This document shows positions 8,284 through 16,902 of a DNA stretch of 40,235 bases, one piece after another. The stretch is from an uncultured Lachnospira sp. (GTDB lineage: Bacteria; Bacillota; Clostridia; Lachnospirales; Lachnospiraceae). The position numbers and the translations under genes were made by a program. Where the stretch lies: assembly GCA_944381165.1 (NCBI GenBank), contig CALWKC010000026.1:1-40235 (forward strand). Direction: 5' to 3'. The notes beneath the pieces were generated by a model. It did no database searches. It was not told the DNA's origin and saw nothing but the letters and a program-made list of their open reading frames with translations. Position 1 is the stretch's first letter. The number at the start of each line of letters is the position of its first letter.

Positions 8284-8673
8284 ATGGAAGTTCTTAAAAT
8301 TGCTGTGGCAGCAGTATGCGCCGTGTTCTTTGCAATGATTTTGAAAAATGCAGGAAGCCAGCTCTATCTGCTTGTTACTATGGCGGTATCGATACTGATA
8401 ATTATTGCTGTCGCAGGAAAGCTGTCGGGTATAATTGCTCAGATAACCAAGCTCTCAGCTTATTTAAACGGAGCGGGGCAGTATGTTTCTTTGCTTATTA
8501 AAATTGTCGGAATTGCGTATGTCATACAGTTTACGGCTGATTTGTGCAGGGACAGCGGTTACAGCGCAGTGGCGGGGCAGGTTGAGGTGTTCGGAAAGAT
8601 AACCATAGCTGCGGTTAGTATTCCGGTAGTGAGCTTATTATTTGAGACGGTGGCAAAATGCGTAGGATACTGA
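8284..8673 (+). CDS. spoIIIAD: stage III sporulation protein AD (SpoIIIAD)
   Basis: A 129-residue membrane protein with about four hydrophobic helices, related in sequence to SpoIIIAC. The start ATG 8284 gives a protein beginning MEVLKIAVAAV, nearly identical in pattern to the SpoIIIAC start and close to the usual 130-residue length; GGGGAT lies about 6 nt upstream. Another in-frame ATG at 8272 would add four residues and cannot be excluded. Its end overlaps spoIIIAE by 16 bp. Confidence 0.92.
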   Translation: MEVLKIAVAAVCAVFFAMILKNAGSQLYLLVTMAVSILIIIAVAGKLSGIIAQITKLSAYLNGAGQYVSLLIKIVGIAYVIQFTADLCRDSGYSAVAGQVEVFGKITIAAVSIPVVSLLFETVAKCVGY

Positions 8674-9878
8674 TTTTTATTTCAGCTTTGATATGCTGCG
8701 TAATGCTCTGCGGCACAGACACGGCGGATACCGTGAAAGTATTTGCGGCTGACGGCAGTGAGACAGTCAATGAAGCAGATAATTCGGGAACGGACAGCGC
8801 CGGTGATGCACAGAACGAGCAGAGCAGTTCATCTATTACTCTTGATGATTTTGATTTCAGTGATATGGAGGAAGTGGTAGGCGAGTACAGCGATATTTTT
8901 GGGGATTTGAATTTTAAATCTCTTGTAAATAATATAATAAATAATGATTTTTCGGAGAAGGGCATATTAAATATTATTTTAAATACTTTTGTATCGGCTT
9001 TTCAGCAGAACAGGACTTTGATTATGAAAATAATTCTGCTGGCTGTTTTTTCGGCCGGACTTAACCTGATACTTCCTGCGTTTAACCAGAAGCAGGTATC
9101 GGATATTTCGCAGATTATTTTGTACATAGCGCTAACGACAATTCTCGCAGGTTTTTTTTACTCCGCCGGAAAGGTGTGCAGCGATGCGCTTGAAAGCTGC
9201 CTGAGAATTTACAAGGCTATTATACCGGCGTTTTTATCGGCGGTAACGCTTGTCACGGGAAGCATAACAAGCGGCGTATATTATGAGATAATTCTTATGA
9301 TGATAACGGTTGTAAACATTGTGTTTAAAAATGTGCTTCTTGGACTTGTGAGAATTGATTTCATGCTCACAATAGCGGATTCGTTTACTTCGGCGGGAAG
9401 GTTTACAAAAATATGCTCGCTTATTCCAACGGTTGTGAAATGGACATGCAGAGCCGTGCTGACGGTATTTTCCGGAGTGAGCTGCATAAAGGGAATGATT
9501 GTTCCTCTCTCCGATACAGTAAAAAAAAGAGTCGCCTTCAAGGCGCTTAAAATTATACCGGGCGTAGGGGATTCGGTTGAGACGGTTTCATCGGCGCTGC
9601 TCTCGGCTGGAACAATAATAAAAAACGGAATAGGTATAGCCGGAATGGCTGTGATGATTGCAGTTGTAGGCATGCCTGTAATAAAGCTTACTTCTATGAC
9701 CGTCATTCTGAAAATAATTGCAGCCGTAATTGAGCCGGTTGCCGACAAAAAGTTCGTTAATGTTGTGGATGCGGCAAGCACGGTTATAGGGCTTATGACA
9801 ATGATTGTTCTTATGTCGGCATGTCTTTTTGTTCTGCTTGTAGCTATTATCTGTATGGTCACAAATATTAATTCCTGA
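8658..9878 (+). CDS. spoIIIAE: stage III sporulation protein AE (SpoIIIAE)
   Basis: A 406-residue polytopic membrane protein. An N-terminal signal-like helix (residues 3-18) is followed by an acidic Ser/Asp-rich extracytoplasmic segment (about 30-85) and then roughly six to eight hydrophobic helices across residues 110-405. The start ATG 8658 overlaps the end of spoIIIAD by 16 bp and has no strong SD, consistent with coupled translation. In the family it is a core membrane subunit of the SpoIIIA complex. Confidence 0.94.
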   Translation: MRRILIFISALICCVMLCGTDTADTVKVFAADGSETVNEADNSGTDSAGDAQNEQSSSSITLDDFDFSDMEEVVGEYSDIFGDLNFKSLVNNIINNDFSEKGILNIILNTFVSAFQQNRTLIMKIILLAVFSAGLNLILPAFNQKQVSDISQIILYIALTTILAGFFYSAGKVCSDALESCLRIYKAIIPAFLSAVTLVTGSITSGVYYEIILMMITVVNIVFKNVLLGLVRIDFMLTIADSFTSAGRFTKICSLIPTVVKWTCRAVLTVFSGVSCIKGMIVPLSDTVKKRVAFKALKIIPGVGDSVETVSSALLSAGTIIKNGIGIAGMAVMIAVVGMPVIKLTSMTVILKIIAAVIEPVADKKFVNVVDAASTVIGLMTMIVLMSACLFVLLVAIICMVTNINS

Positions 9879-9890
9879 GCGGAGGGATTT

Positions 9891-10475
9891 ATGGATAGTG
9901 TTTTGGCGTGGATAAAACAGGTTTTTGTCATAAGCGTGCTCTCTGAGATTATTCTTCATCTTCTGCCGAATGAGAAGTATGAGAGCTTTGTAAGGCTTGT
10001 GTGCGGTATTCTTATTACATCGGTATGCGTGTCTCCGCTGATTAATCTAATGTCTGACAAAGCGGGAAGCTATCTGGATTTGGAGTATTTTCAGAATATA
10101 GGTCAAATGGAGGAGCTGAGAGGAGAAATTCAGTTTTCAAAGGATATGGCGGAGGATAAAATACTCGAACAATATCTTCAGGAGCACAGGGATTTTATAG
10201 AAAAAAGCGTGCTTGAAACGGGTCTGACCCCTGTTAGTGTGGATATTATAATGGACACTGATGCGGAGAGTGAAAGCTATGCACAAATACAAAAAATAGA
10301 TATTTCCGTATCAAGCCGTGACAGAGAAAAATTTTATGCGCAGCAGGACAGCGGAGGCGGCTCTGTGATTGCCACTGAGGTTATCGGGCTTAAGGAGACG
10401 CTTGCGGATTACTATGAGCTGAATCCGGGACAGGTGAATATATATCTTGCGGGAAATGGTGGGAGTGGGGAATAG
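9891..10475 (+). CDS. spoIIIAF: stage III sporulation protein AF (SpoIIIAF)
   Basis: A 194-residue protein with two N-terminal membrane helices (about 9-25 and 33-50) and a soluble domain of about 140 residues that in the family adopts a ring-building fold. ATG 9891 follows GGAGGG (9881-9886). It sits 12 nt after spoIIIAE and 1 nt before spoIIIAG. Confidence 0.93.
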   Translation: MDSVLAWIKQVFVISVLSEIILHLLPNEKYESFVRLVCGILITSVCVSPLINLMSDKAGSYLDLEYFQNIGQMEELRGEIQFSKDMAEDKILEQYLQEHRDFIEKSVLETGLTPVSVDIIMDTDAESESYAQIQKIDISVSSRDREKFYAQQDSGGGSVIATEVIGLKETLADYYELNPGQVNIYLAGNGGSGE

Positions 10476-10476
10476 C

Positions 10477-10890
10477 ATGGACAGCAAAATAATTGAAAAG
10501 TTTTTGAATAAATCGGGAAAGGAAAAAATATTAATAGTAGTACTTATAGGAGTATTAATGCTTGTGGTTGCCATTCCTGTGAAAAGCGACACAAATGTGT
10601 CGGACAGTTCAGGAGGACTCTACGGCTTAAATGATGCTTCACAGGAGGCGCTCTCCGATTATGACGTATACATGGAACAGCGGATTGAAAAACTGCTGGC
10701 GGAGGTTGAGGGCGTCGGAAAGGTCAACGTAATGGTCACAATGGGACAGACGGATGACAAAACGGTTGAGGGTGTGGTAATTGTAGCAGAGGGAGGTGGT
10801 AACGGCTCGGTTGCATCTAATATTACTTCGGCGCTGGAAGCATTGCTTGGAATACCCGCTCATAAAATAAAAGTATTAAAAATGTCATAA
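10477..10890 (+). CDS. spoIIIAG: stage III sporulation protein AG (SpoIIIAG)
   Basis: A 137-residue ring-forming component of the feeding tube. One membrane helix (about 15-34) precedes a ring-building-motif domain in which the beta-alpha-beta pattern (EQRIEKLLAEVEGVGKVNV ... SALEALLGIPAHKIKVLK) is clear. The start ATG 10477 lies just after the spoIIIAF stop behind GGGAGTGGGG. It is much shorter than the Bacillus protein (about 230 residues), mainly because the extended loop between the two halves of the ring domain is reduced to a glycine-rich stretch (AEGGGNGSVASN). Confidence 0.92.
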   Translation: MDSKIIEKFLNKSGKEKILIVVLIGVLMLVVAIPVKSDTNVSDSSGGLYGLNDASQEALSDYDVYMEQRIEKLLAEVEGVGKVNVMVTMGQTDDKTVEGVVIVAEGGGNGSVASNITSALEALLGIPAHKIKVLKMS

Positions 10891-10904
10891 ATATGGAGGC
10901 TGCA

Positions 10905-11504
10905 TTGAAAAAAATAAAAAAAAATCAGGTTATAATTACTGCTCTTGCAATTATGATAGCCGTTGCGGGCTACATAAACTATACGGGAAACCTTTCTGAT
11001 ATAATTTCAGTAAAAGATTCAGAGGATGTTAATTCAGAGGGGGTTGTGATAGACGAAAATACCGGTGAAATTGTAAATAACGACGCTGAGCCGGACGAGG
11101 AATCTCTTATGGAGCCGGGTTCGGTTGTGCTTACATCGGGACAGGGAGTTTCGGACAGCGTTATTTCTGAGGCAAAGCTTAACCGCGAGCAGCTCAGGGC
11201 AAAAAATAAAGAGATGCTTATGGAAATAGTAAACAATGAGGCTTTAGACGAGGCTTCCAAGCAGGAGGCTGTAAATAAGCTTGCAGAGATAAGCGACACG
11301 TCGCAGAAGGAAATTGCCGCTGAGCTTCTCCTCGAGGCGAAGGGATTTACTAATGTAGTCGTGTCCATGCTTGACGGAAACGTTGATGTGGTGGTAAACT
11401 CCACAGGACTTGACGATACTCAGAGAGCTCAGATTGAGGATATTGTGAAAAGAAAAACGGGTGTCACGGCAGATAAGATTACAATAAACATTTGCAATAA
11501 TTAG
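10905..11504 (+). CDS. spoIIIAH: stage III sporulation protein AH (SpoIIIAH), TTG start
   Basis: A 199-residue protein with one N-terminal membrane helix (about 7-24), an acidic linker and a C-terminal ring-building domain (about 85-199), the partner of forespore SpoIIQ in Bacillus. The ATG at 10893 has no SD, whereas TTG 10905 has GGAGG at 10895-10899 with a 5-nt spacer and gives the expected short basic N-terminus MKKIKKNQ; TTG is therefore preferred. It is the last gene of the operon. Confidence 0.93.
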   Translation: MKKIKKNQVIITALAIMIAVAGYINYTGNLSDIISVKDSEDVNSEGVVIDENTGEIVNNDAEPDEESLMEPGSVVLTSGQGVSDSVISEAKLNREQLRAKNKEMLMEIVNNEALDEASKQEAVNKLAEISDTSQKEIAAELLLEAKGFTNVVVSMLDGNVDVVVNSTGLDDTQRAQIEDIVKRKTGVTADKITINICNN

Positions 11505-11520
11505 CATTATTTATTATAAT
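11492..11520 (+). promoter_or_regulatory. sigma-A type promoter for the Asp23/Gls24 gene
   Basis: TTGCAA (11492-11497) and TATAAT (11515-11520) are separated by 17 bp, overlapping the last codons of spoIIIAH. The leader to ATG 11554 would be about 27 nt and contains AGGAGG. This lets the housekeeping genes downstream be expressed independently of sporulation. Confidence 0.7.
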
Positions 11521-11553
11521 GAACCTAATAATAATCGATTTAGGAGGTTCGTA

Positions 11554-11943
11554 ATGACTAAAGAGTTTGAAGATAAAGGAAACAGCTACAGTATTCGTGA
11601 GAATGTCAATATCGGAGAGGTACGTGTCGCCGATGAGGTGGTAGCTATTATTGCCGGTCTTGCAGCCACAGAGATTGAGGGTGTGGAGGCAATGGCAGGA
11701 AATATTACAAACGAGCTTGTTAGCAAACTGGGAATGAAGAATCTTTCAAAGGGCGTCAAGGTTTCGGTGGAGGAAAAGACGGTAACCGTTGACCTCGCGC
11801 TCAATATTAAGTACGGTTATGAAATTCCTGCTGTTTCAAAGAAGGTGCAGGAGAGAGTTAAATCAGCAATAGAGACGATGACAGGTCTTGAGGTTGTGGC
11901 TGTCAATATAAAGATTGCTGGCGTGAACATTGAAGCTGAATAA
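11554..11943 (+). CDS. Asp23/Gls24 family envelope stress response protein
   Basis: A 129-residue soluble protein of the Asp23/Gls24 (YqhY/AmaP-associated) family. The diagnostic pattern is visible: VRVADEVVAIIAGLAATEIEGV, then a basic turn, VEEKTVTVDLALNIKYGYEIPAVSKKVQERVKSAIETMTGL and a final VNIKIAGVN strand. In Firmicutes this gene commonly lies before nusB, as here, and has been linked to control of fatty-acid synthesis or envelope stress; the exact role is not settled. ATG 11554 has AGGAGG upstream. Confidence 0.92.
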   Translation: MTKEFEDKGNSYSIRENVNIGEVRVADEVVAIIAGLAATEIEGVEAMAGNITNELVSKLGMKNLSKGVKVSVEEKTVTVDLALNIKYGYEIPAVSKKVQERVKSAIETMTGLEVVAVNIKIAGVNIEAE

Positions 11944-11973
11944 TTGCTGATATGCAGCGAGCTTATTTGAAAC

Positions 11974-12002
11974 GCCAGACTGGTATGTAAATCCGGTCTG
12001 GC
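11974..12002 (+). terminator. hairpin before nusB, weak terminator or attenuator
   Basis: GCCAGACTGG (11974-11983) pairs with CCGGTCTGGC (11993-12002) with one G-U pair and a 9-nt loop. Only a short ATTTGTT follows, so termination is probably partial. Confidence 0.55.
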
Positions 12003-12032
12003 ATTTGTTCGGTTATGAAGGAGAAAAATTAT

Positions 12033-12431
12033 ATGACAAGAGCTGGTATGAGGGAGCATATTTTTAAGATACTTTTCCGCGCGGAATTTTACAGCGCAGA
12101 GGAGATGACGCAGCAGATTAATTATTATCTTGAGGATGTTTCCGGAATTACTGAAAAAGAATTAAATTATATTACAGATAAGGTGTTGAAGATTGTAGAT
12201 AAAATTCAGGTGCTTGACGGCATGATTAACGAGGTTTCTTTAGGCTGGCCTACAACGCGTCTGGGTAAGTCGGAGCTTACAATTATGAGACTGGCTGTGT
12301 ATGAGATGAAGTTTGACGACGATATTCCTGTAAATGTTGCCATAAATGAAGCGGTTGAGCTTGCAAAGAAGTACGGAGCAGACAGTGCTCCTTCGTTTGT
12401 AAACGGAGTGCTCGCTAAGCTTGCAAAGTAG
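12033..12431 (+). CDS. nusB: transcription antitermination factor NusB
   Basis: A 132-residue all-helical protein that binds boxA RNA together with NusE (S10) in rRNA antitermination complexes. The N-terminal REHIFKILFRAEFY and the C-terminal LRLAVYEM-type pattern (MRLAVYEMKFDDDIPVNVAINEAVELAKKYGADSAPSFVNGVLAKL) are standard NusB. The start ATG 12033 has AAGGAG (12018-12023) 9 nt upstream; an in-frame ATG at 12015 overlaps that SD and is rejected. Confidence 0.95.
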   Translation: MTRAGMREHIFKILFRAEFYSAEEMTQQINYYLEDVSGITEKELNYITDKVLKIVDKIQVLDGMINEVSLGWPTTRLGKSELTIMRLAVYEMKFDDDIPVNVAINEAVELAKKYGADSAPSFVNGVLAKLAK

Positions 12432-12500
12432 CAGCGGTGATTTTTATCCGGGAGTTTTGAATTTAAAAAGAGCGTATATTTGATAAACGGAGGATTTAGT

Positions 12501-13715
12501 ATGTCGCGTGTATATACTGTCGCACAGATGAATTCTTACATTAAAAATATGTTCCGGCAGGATTTTGTGCTGAGCAGGGTTGAGGTCAAGGGGGAGATTT
12601 CCAACTGTAAGTATCATCCGTCAGGGCATATTTACTTTACGCTGAAGGACGAGGGAGGAAGCCTTGCTGCGGTTATGTTTGCAGGACAGGCAAAAGGGCT
12701 CTCGTTCAGGCTGGAAAACGGAATGAAGGTTGTCGTCAGCGGAAGAATAGATGTATATGAGCGCGACGGAAAATATCAGCTTTACGCGTCAAAGATTGAA
12801 AATGACGGACTTGGTGAACTCTATAAGAGGTTTGAGGAGCTTAAAAAATATTTTGAAGAAATGGGATACTTTTCACAGGAGTATAAGAGACCTATCCCTA
12901 AGTATGCGAGAAAAATAGGAATTGTCACAGCCTCTACCGGAGCGGCTGTTCACGACATAATGAATATTTCGTACAGAAGAAACCCGTATATATCTCTTGT
13001 GCTGTATCCGGCTCTTGTACAGGGAGCAGCGGCGGCGGAGAGTATAGTAAAGGGAATAGAGACGCTGGACGATATGGGGCTTGACGTGCTTATCGTGGGC
13101 CGCGGAGGCGGCTCTATAGAGGATTTGTGGGCGTTTAACGAGGCGGTTGTAGCTGAGGCGATATTTAACGCAAAGACTCCCGTAATATCAGCGGTCGGAC
13201 ATGAGACAGATTTTACAATAGCCGATTTTGTGGCAGATTTGAGAGCGCCGACTCCGTCTGCGGCGGCAGAGCTTGCCGTGACTGAGGAGGCGGAGACAGA
13301 GGCTTTGATAGAAGCGTATATGGAAAAGCTGAATTCGGTTATGGAGAGCAGGCTTTCCATGTACAGAAACAGTCTGGACAGGCTTAAGCTCAGACTTGAA
13401 TTTTTAAATCCCAAAGCTATGGTTGATGAGCGGCGGCAGAGGCTTATTCAGCTATATGACAGAATGGGAGCTGCGTTTGACAGCATTTATAAGGGTAAGC
13501 GTCACAGACTTGAGCTGTATGCGTCAAGGCTTAACGGGGTTTCGCCTCTCGCAAAGCTCGGTCAGGGGTATTCATATACTGAATTTGAGGACGGCAGACA
13601 CCTCAGCGATATTTCGGAGGTTAAGCCCAAGGACAGAATTCAGATTTACATTAAAAACGGAAATATGAAAGCAGAAGTTCTGGAGGTATATAATGGCGAA
13701 ATCGACAAATCTTGA
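12501..13715 (+). CDS. xseA: exodeoxyribonuclease VII large subunit
   Basis: A 404-residue catalytic subunit of ExoVII, which degrades single-stranded DNA in both directions. An N-terminal OB fold (about 1-100, including VEVKGEISNCKYHPSGHIYFTLKDE) precedes the catalytic core with GIVTASTGAAVHDI, LIVGRGGGSIEDLWAFNE and ISAVGHETDFTIADFVADLRAPTPSAAAEL, then a long helical segment and a C-terminal beta part. The start ATG 12501 follows GGAGG (12489-12493). It overlaps xseB by 23 bp, so the two subunits are coupled. Confidence 0.96.
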   Translation: MSRVYTVAQMNSYIKNMFRQDFVLSRVEVKGEISNCKYHPSGHIYFTLKDEGGSLAAVMFAGQAKGLSFRLENGMKVVVSGRIDVYERDGKYQLYASKIENDGLGELYKRFEELKKYFEEMGYFSQEYKRPIPKYARKIGIVTASTGAAVHDIMNISYRRNPYISLVLYPALVQGAAAAESIVKGIETLDDMGLDVLIVGRGGGSIEDLWAFNEAVVAEAIFNAKTPVISAVGHETDFTIADFVADLRAPTPSAAAELAVTEEAETEALIEAYMEKLNSVMESRLSMYRNSLDRLKLRLEFLNPKAMVDERRQRLIQLYDRMGAAFDSIYKGKRHRLELYASRLNGVSPLAKLGQGYSYTEFEDGRHLSDISEVKPKDRIQIYIKNGNMKAEVLEVYNGEIDKS

Positions 13716-13935
13716 AGAGTCGTTTGAACAGCTTGACAGTCTCATAGACAGGCTTGAGAACGGAAATCTTACCATGAATGAAGCGTTTAAGCTTTATAAA
13801 GAGGGAGTTTCGCTTGTGAAAAGCTGTAATGCGCAGCTCGACAAGGTTGAAAAGCAGCTCGTTGTATTAAATGCCGGAGCGGACGGGACTTTTGAGAGCG
13901 GCGATGATATAAATACCGAGGAAGATGATAAGTAG
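13693..13935 (+). CDS. xseB: exodeoxyribonuclease VII small subunit
   Basis: An 80-residue acidic helical protein, the small subunit that wraps the XseA helices. The family pattern LEESFEQLDSLIDRLENGN, then LTMNEAFKLYKEGVSLVKSCNAQLDKVEKQL, is complete. The ATG lies inside the end of xseA, behind GGAGG within the xseA coding sequence. Confidence 0.95.
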   Translation: MAKSTNLEESFEQLDSLIDRLENGNLTMNEAFKLYKEGVSLVKSCNAQLDKVEKQLVVLNAGADGTFESGDDINTEEDDK

Positions 13936-13977
13936 TTTGCATGGCAAAGACTTGTCTTACCGGGGAATGGAGGGAAT

Positions 13978-14874
13978 ATGGAATTTGAAAAAACTTTAAA
14001 GGAGCGCACCCTGAAGGTTAATTCGATTATTGAGGATTTTCTTCCCGAAGCCGACAATACTATGTACAAGAGAATTATGGAAGCTATGAGGTACAGTGTT
14101 TCGGCAGGAGGAAAAAGGCTTCGTCCTGTGCTTATGCTTGAGGCGTACAGACTGTGCGGAGGAAAGAGCGAGCACGAGGTTTATCCTTTTATGGCGGCGC
14201 TTGAATTTATTCACACATATTCGCTTGTGCATGATGATTTGCCGGCAATGGATAATGATGACTACCGCCGCGGAAAGCTTACAACTCACAAGGTGTACGG
14301 AGAGGATTTCGGCGTGCTGGCGGGCGACGGGCTTCTGAATTATGCATATGAGGTTATGACATACGCAGTCGCCTCTTCAGCTCCTGAAAATATCAGAAAA
14401 GCCGCAAGGGCTGCCCAGACGATTGCAAGGAAAGCCGGTGTTTTCGGTATGGTTGGCGGTCAGTCTCTCGATGTATGGCTGACTGATAAGCCTATGAATG
14501 AGAGTGAACTGGACTTTATTTTTAATTTAAAGACAGGGGCGCTTATTGAGGCTGCTTTTATGGCAGGAGGCATTTTGGCGGGAGCCGGTGAGACTGTGGT
14601 GGAAAAACTGGAGAAGACCGGGAATCTGGTGGGAGTGGCATTCCAGATAAAGGATGATATTCTCGATGTTACAAGTACCCAGGAGGTGCTTGGAAAGCCG
14701 GTTTTCAGCGATGAAAAAAATAATAAGACAACTTATGTTACGCTGTACGGAATGGAAAGGGCATCAAGTGACGTGGCACGCATGTCCGAGGCAGCAAAGA
14801 AGCTTGTAAAGGAAATAGGAGACAACCCGTTTTTGGTTGAGCTTATAAATAAACTTATTAACAGGGAAAAATAA
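13978..14874 (+). CDS. ispA: geranyl/farnesyl diphosphate synthase
   Basis: A 298-residue trans-isoprenyl diphosphate synthase that condenses IPP with DMAPP/GPP to make farnesyl diphosphate. The first Asp-rich motif D86-D-L-P-A-M-D92 and the second DDILD are intact, as are the GGKRLRP and GQSLDVW-type substrate loops. GGAGGG lies 5-10 nt before ATG 13978. It sits between xseB and dxs, the standard order in Firmicutes, and uses the IPP/DMAPP that Dxs initiates. Confidence 0.95.
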   Translation: MEFEKTLKERTLKVNSIIEDFLPEADNTMYKRIMEAMRYSVSAGGKRLRPVLMLEAYRLCGGKSEHEVYPFMAALEFIHTYSLVHDDLPAMDNDDYRRGKLTTHKVYGEDFGVLAGDGLLNYAYEVMTYAVASSAPENIRKAARAAQTIARKAGVFGMVGGQSLDVWLTDKPMNESELDFIFNLKTGALIEAAFMAGGILAGAGETVVEKLEKTGNLVGVAFQIKDDILDVTSTQEVLGKPVFSDEKNNKTTYVTLYGMERASSDVARMSEAAKKLVKEIGDNPFLVELINKLINREK

Positions 14875-14876
14875 TT

Positions 14877-16757
14877 ATGATTCTTGAAAAAATCAATAAA
14901 CCTAACGATATAAAAAAGCTTGACCCTATTGAGTATAATCAGCTTGCTTCTGAAATAAGGAGCTTTCTGGTAGAAAGCATAAGCAGGACAGGGGGGCATC
15001 TTGCGTCAAATCTGGGTGTTGTAGAGCTGACAATGGCTCTTCACATAGTGTTTAATCTTCCGCAGGACAAGCTTATATGGGATGTCGGGCATCAGTCCTA
15101 TACCCATAAAATCTTAACAGGCCGCAAAAATTTGTTCGGCGGGCTGCGAAAATTCGGCGGTATGAGCGGTTTCCCCAAGAGAAACGAAAGTGACTATGAT
15201 GCTTTTGATACGGGACACAGCTCCACGTCAATATCTGCCGGACTGGGATATGCCTGCGCGAGAGACATCAAAAACGAGCACTATAATGTTATTTCGGTTA
15301 TAGGTGACGGAGCGCTCACAGGAGGCATGGCATACGAGGCTCTCAATAACGCCTCGCGTGTCAAGGGCAATTTTATTATTGTGCTTAATGACAATACTAT
15401 GTCAATTTCCAAAAATGTGGGCGGAGTGTCTGAGATGCTTGGAAATATCAGGTCGTCTGATTCTTATTATGATCTGAAGGAGGGCGTTGCAAACACACTG
15501 TATAAGCTCCCCGGAGGCGACAAAATTGTTGATTCCATAAAACAGAAAAAGAGCAGTCTTAAACAGATTATATTTCCGGGACAGATGTTTGAAAATATGG
15601 GTATTTCCTATATGGGTCCCGTGAACGGACACGATATTGACAAGCTGATTAAAATTTTTAAGGTGGCAAAAAGAATTGACCATGCTGTTCTTGTGCATGT
15701 GGTGACGCAAAAAGGTCACGGCTACAAGCCGGCAGAGCATAATCCGAGCAAATTTCACGGAATTGCCCCTTTTGACGTAAAAACAGGGGAGATTAAAAAG
15801 GCCTCAAATAATGCAACGTATTCGGATGTGTTTTCGGAGACAATCTGCAGTCTGGCGAAGAAGGATGATAAAATTGCCGCAATTACGGCGGCTATGCCTG
15901 ACGGCACGGGACTTGCAAAGTTTTCAAGATGGTTTCCGGAGAGATTTTTTGATGTGGGAATAGCGGAGGAGCATGCTGTCACATTTTCGGCGGGGCTTGC
16001 CGCAGGAGGTATGAAGCCTGTCTTTGCAGTTTACTCGTCTTTTTTGCAGCGCTCGTTCGACCAGATTCTGCATGATGTCTGTATTCAGCAGCTTCATGTT
16101 GTGTTTGCGATTGACAGGGCAGGGCTTGTGGGAAGCGACGGCGAGACGCACCAGGGAATATTTGATTTGTCGTTCCTGCGCTGTATACCGAATATGACTA
16201 TTTTTGCGCCAAAGAATGCTGAGGAGCTCCGTGAGGGTCTCGAGTTTGGAATAGAAAAATATGACGGACCTTTTGCAATCCGTTATCCCAGAGGTGAAGC
16301 TGTGTCGGGAGATGCAGACGGACATGGCTGCGCGCCTATAGTGTACGGAAAATCTGAGATTATTTACTGGGAAAAGGATATTGCTATTCTAGCTGTTGGT
16401 ACTATGGTTGAGACAGCGTGTGTGGTGAGAAAGCTTTTAAAGGAAAAGGGGCTTAATGTTTCCGTGATAAACGCGCGCTTTGTGAAGCCGTTTGATTTTA
16501 TGGCAGTTCACAAATGCTGCAAAAGTCACCATCTGCTTGTCACAATGGAAGAAAATGTGAGAAGCGGCGGCTTCGGCGAGGCTGTCTGTCAGTATGTAAG
16601 CGAATCCAGAGCGGATATAAGCGTTTTAAACATTGCTCTGCCGGATGATTATATTGAGCACGGAAATGTATCTATATTAAAAGCTGAGGCGGGAATCGAT
16701 GCGCAGAGTGTGGCGGAGCGCATACTTTCCACTACCGGACTTCGGAATGGAGATTAG
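14877..16757 (+). CDS. dxs: 1-deoxy-D-xylulose-5-phosphate synthase
   Basis: A 626-residue thiamine-diphosphate enzyme joining pyruvate and glyceraldehyde 3-phosphate, the first step of the MEP isoprenoid pathway and a branch to thiamine and pyridoxal. The ThDP motif GDGALTGGMAYEALNNA, the early WDVGHQSYTHK and the DRAGLVGSDGETHQG segment are present, and full length matches the family. The ATG is 2 nt after the ispA stop with only a weak SD (CAGGGA), suggesting coupling. The last five codons and stop contain one copy of a 16-bp sequence that is repeated in front of tlyA. Confidence 0.97.
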   Translation: MILEKINKPNDIKKLDPIEYNQLASEIRSFLVESISRTGGHLASNLGVVELTMALHIVFNLPQDKLIWDVGHQSYTHKILTGRKNLFGGLRKFGGMSGFPKRNESDYDAFDTGHSSTSISAGLGYACARDIKNEHYNVISVIGDGALTGGMAYEALNNASRVKGNFIIVLNDNTMSISKNVGGVSEMLGNIRSSDSYYDLKEGVANTLYKLPGGDKIVDSIKQKKSSLKQIIFPGQMFENMGISYMGPVNGHDIDKLIKIFKVAKRIDHAVLVHVVTQKGHGYKPAEHNPSKFHGIAPFDVKTGEIKKASNNATYSDVFSETICSLAKKDDKIAAITAAMPDGTGLAKFSRWFPERFFDVGIAEEHAVTFSAGLAAGGMKPVFAVYSSFLQRSFDQILHDVCIQQLHVVFAIDRAGLVGSDGETHQGIFDLSFLRCIPNMTIFAPKNAEELREGLEFGIEKYDGPFAIRYPRGEAVSGDADGHGCAPIVYGKSEIIYWEKDIAILAVGTMVETACVVRKLLKEKGLNVSVINARFVKPFDFMAVHKCCKSHHLLVTMEENVRSGGFGEAVCQYVSESRADISVLNIALPDDYIEHGNVSILKAEAGIDAQSVAERILSTTGLRNGD

Positions 16758-16899
16758 CATGAAAAATCAGGCTGCTGCGCTGATTTTTCATACATCTGTT
16801 TGTGCCGGAGCGTCACAAACAGTACTTATCGCAGAAGAAAAATCGCCTGCGCGAATTTTTCTTCGCGTTCCTTCGCGTAAACGCTTCGGAATGGAGATT
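16740..16899 (+). repeat. hairpin-rich insertion flanked by a 16-bp direct repeat
   Basis: The 16-mer CTTCGGAATGGAGATT occurs at 16740-16755 and again at 16884-16899, exactly 144 bp apart. Between the copies are three inverted repeats in a row: GAAAAATCAG/CTGATTTTTC (16761-16770 with 16780-16789), CTGTTTGTG/CACAAACAG (16796-16804 with 16814-16822) and GAAGAAAAA/TTTTTCTTC (16834-16842 with 16856-16864), then CTTCGCGT twice (16861 and 16871). The repeat carries an SD, so both copies are followed by an ATG (16759 and 16903) in the tlyA frame, with no stop between. It looks like an insertion that duplicated the tlyA ribosome-binding region. Confidence 0.7.
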
Positions 16900-16902
16900 G
16901 AT

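Noticed and set aside
9281-9931. 216-codon minus-strand frame rich in Thr, Ile and Ser
   Set aside because: Antisense to spoIIIAE with mirror-like hydrophobic composition and no SD; a shadow of the membrane segments.
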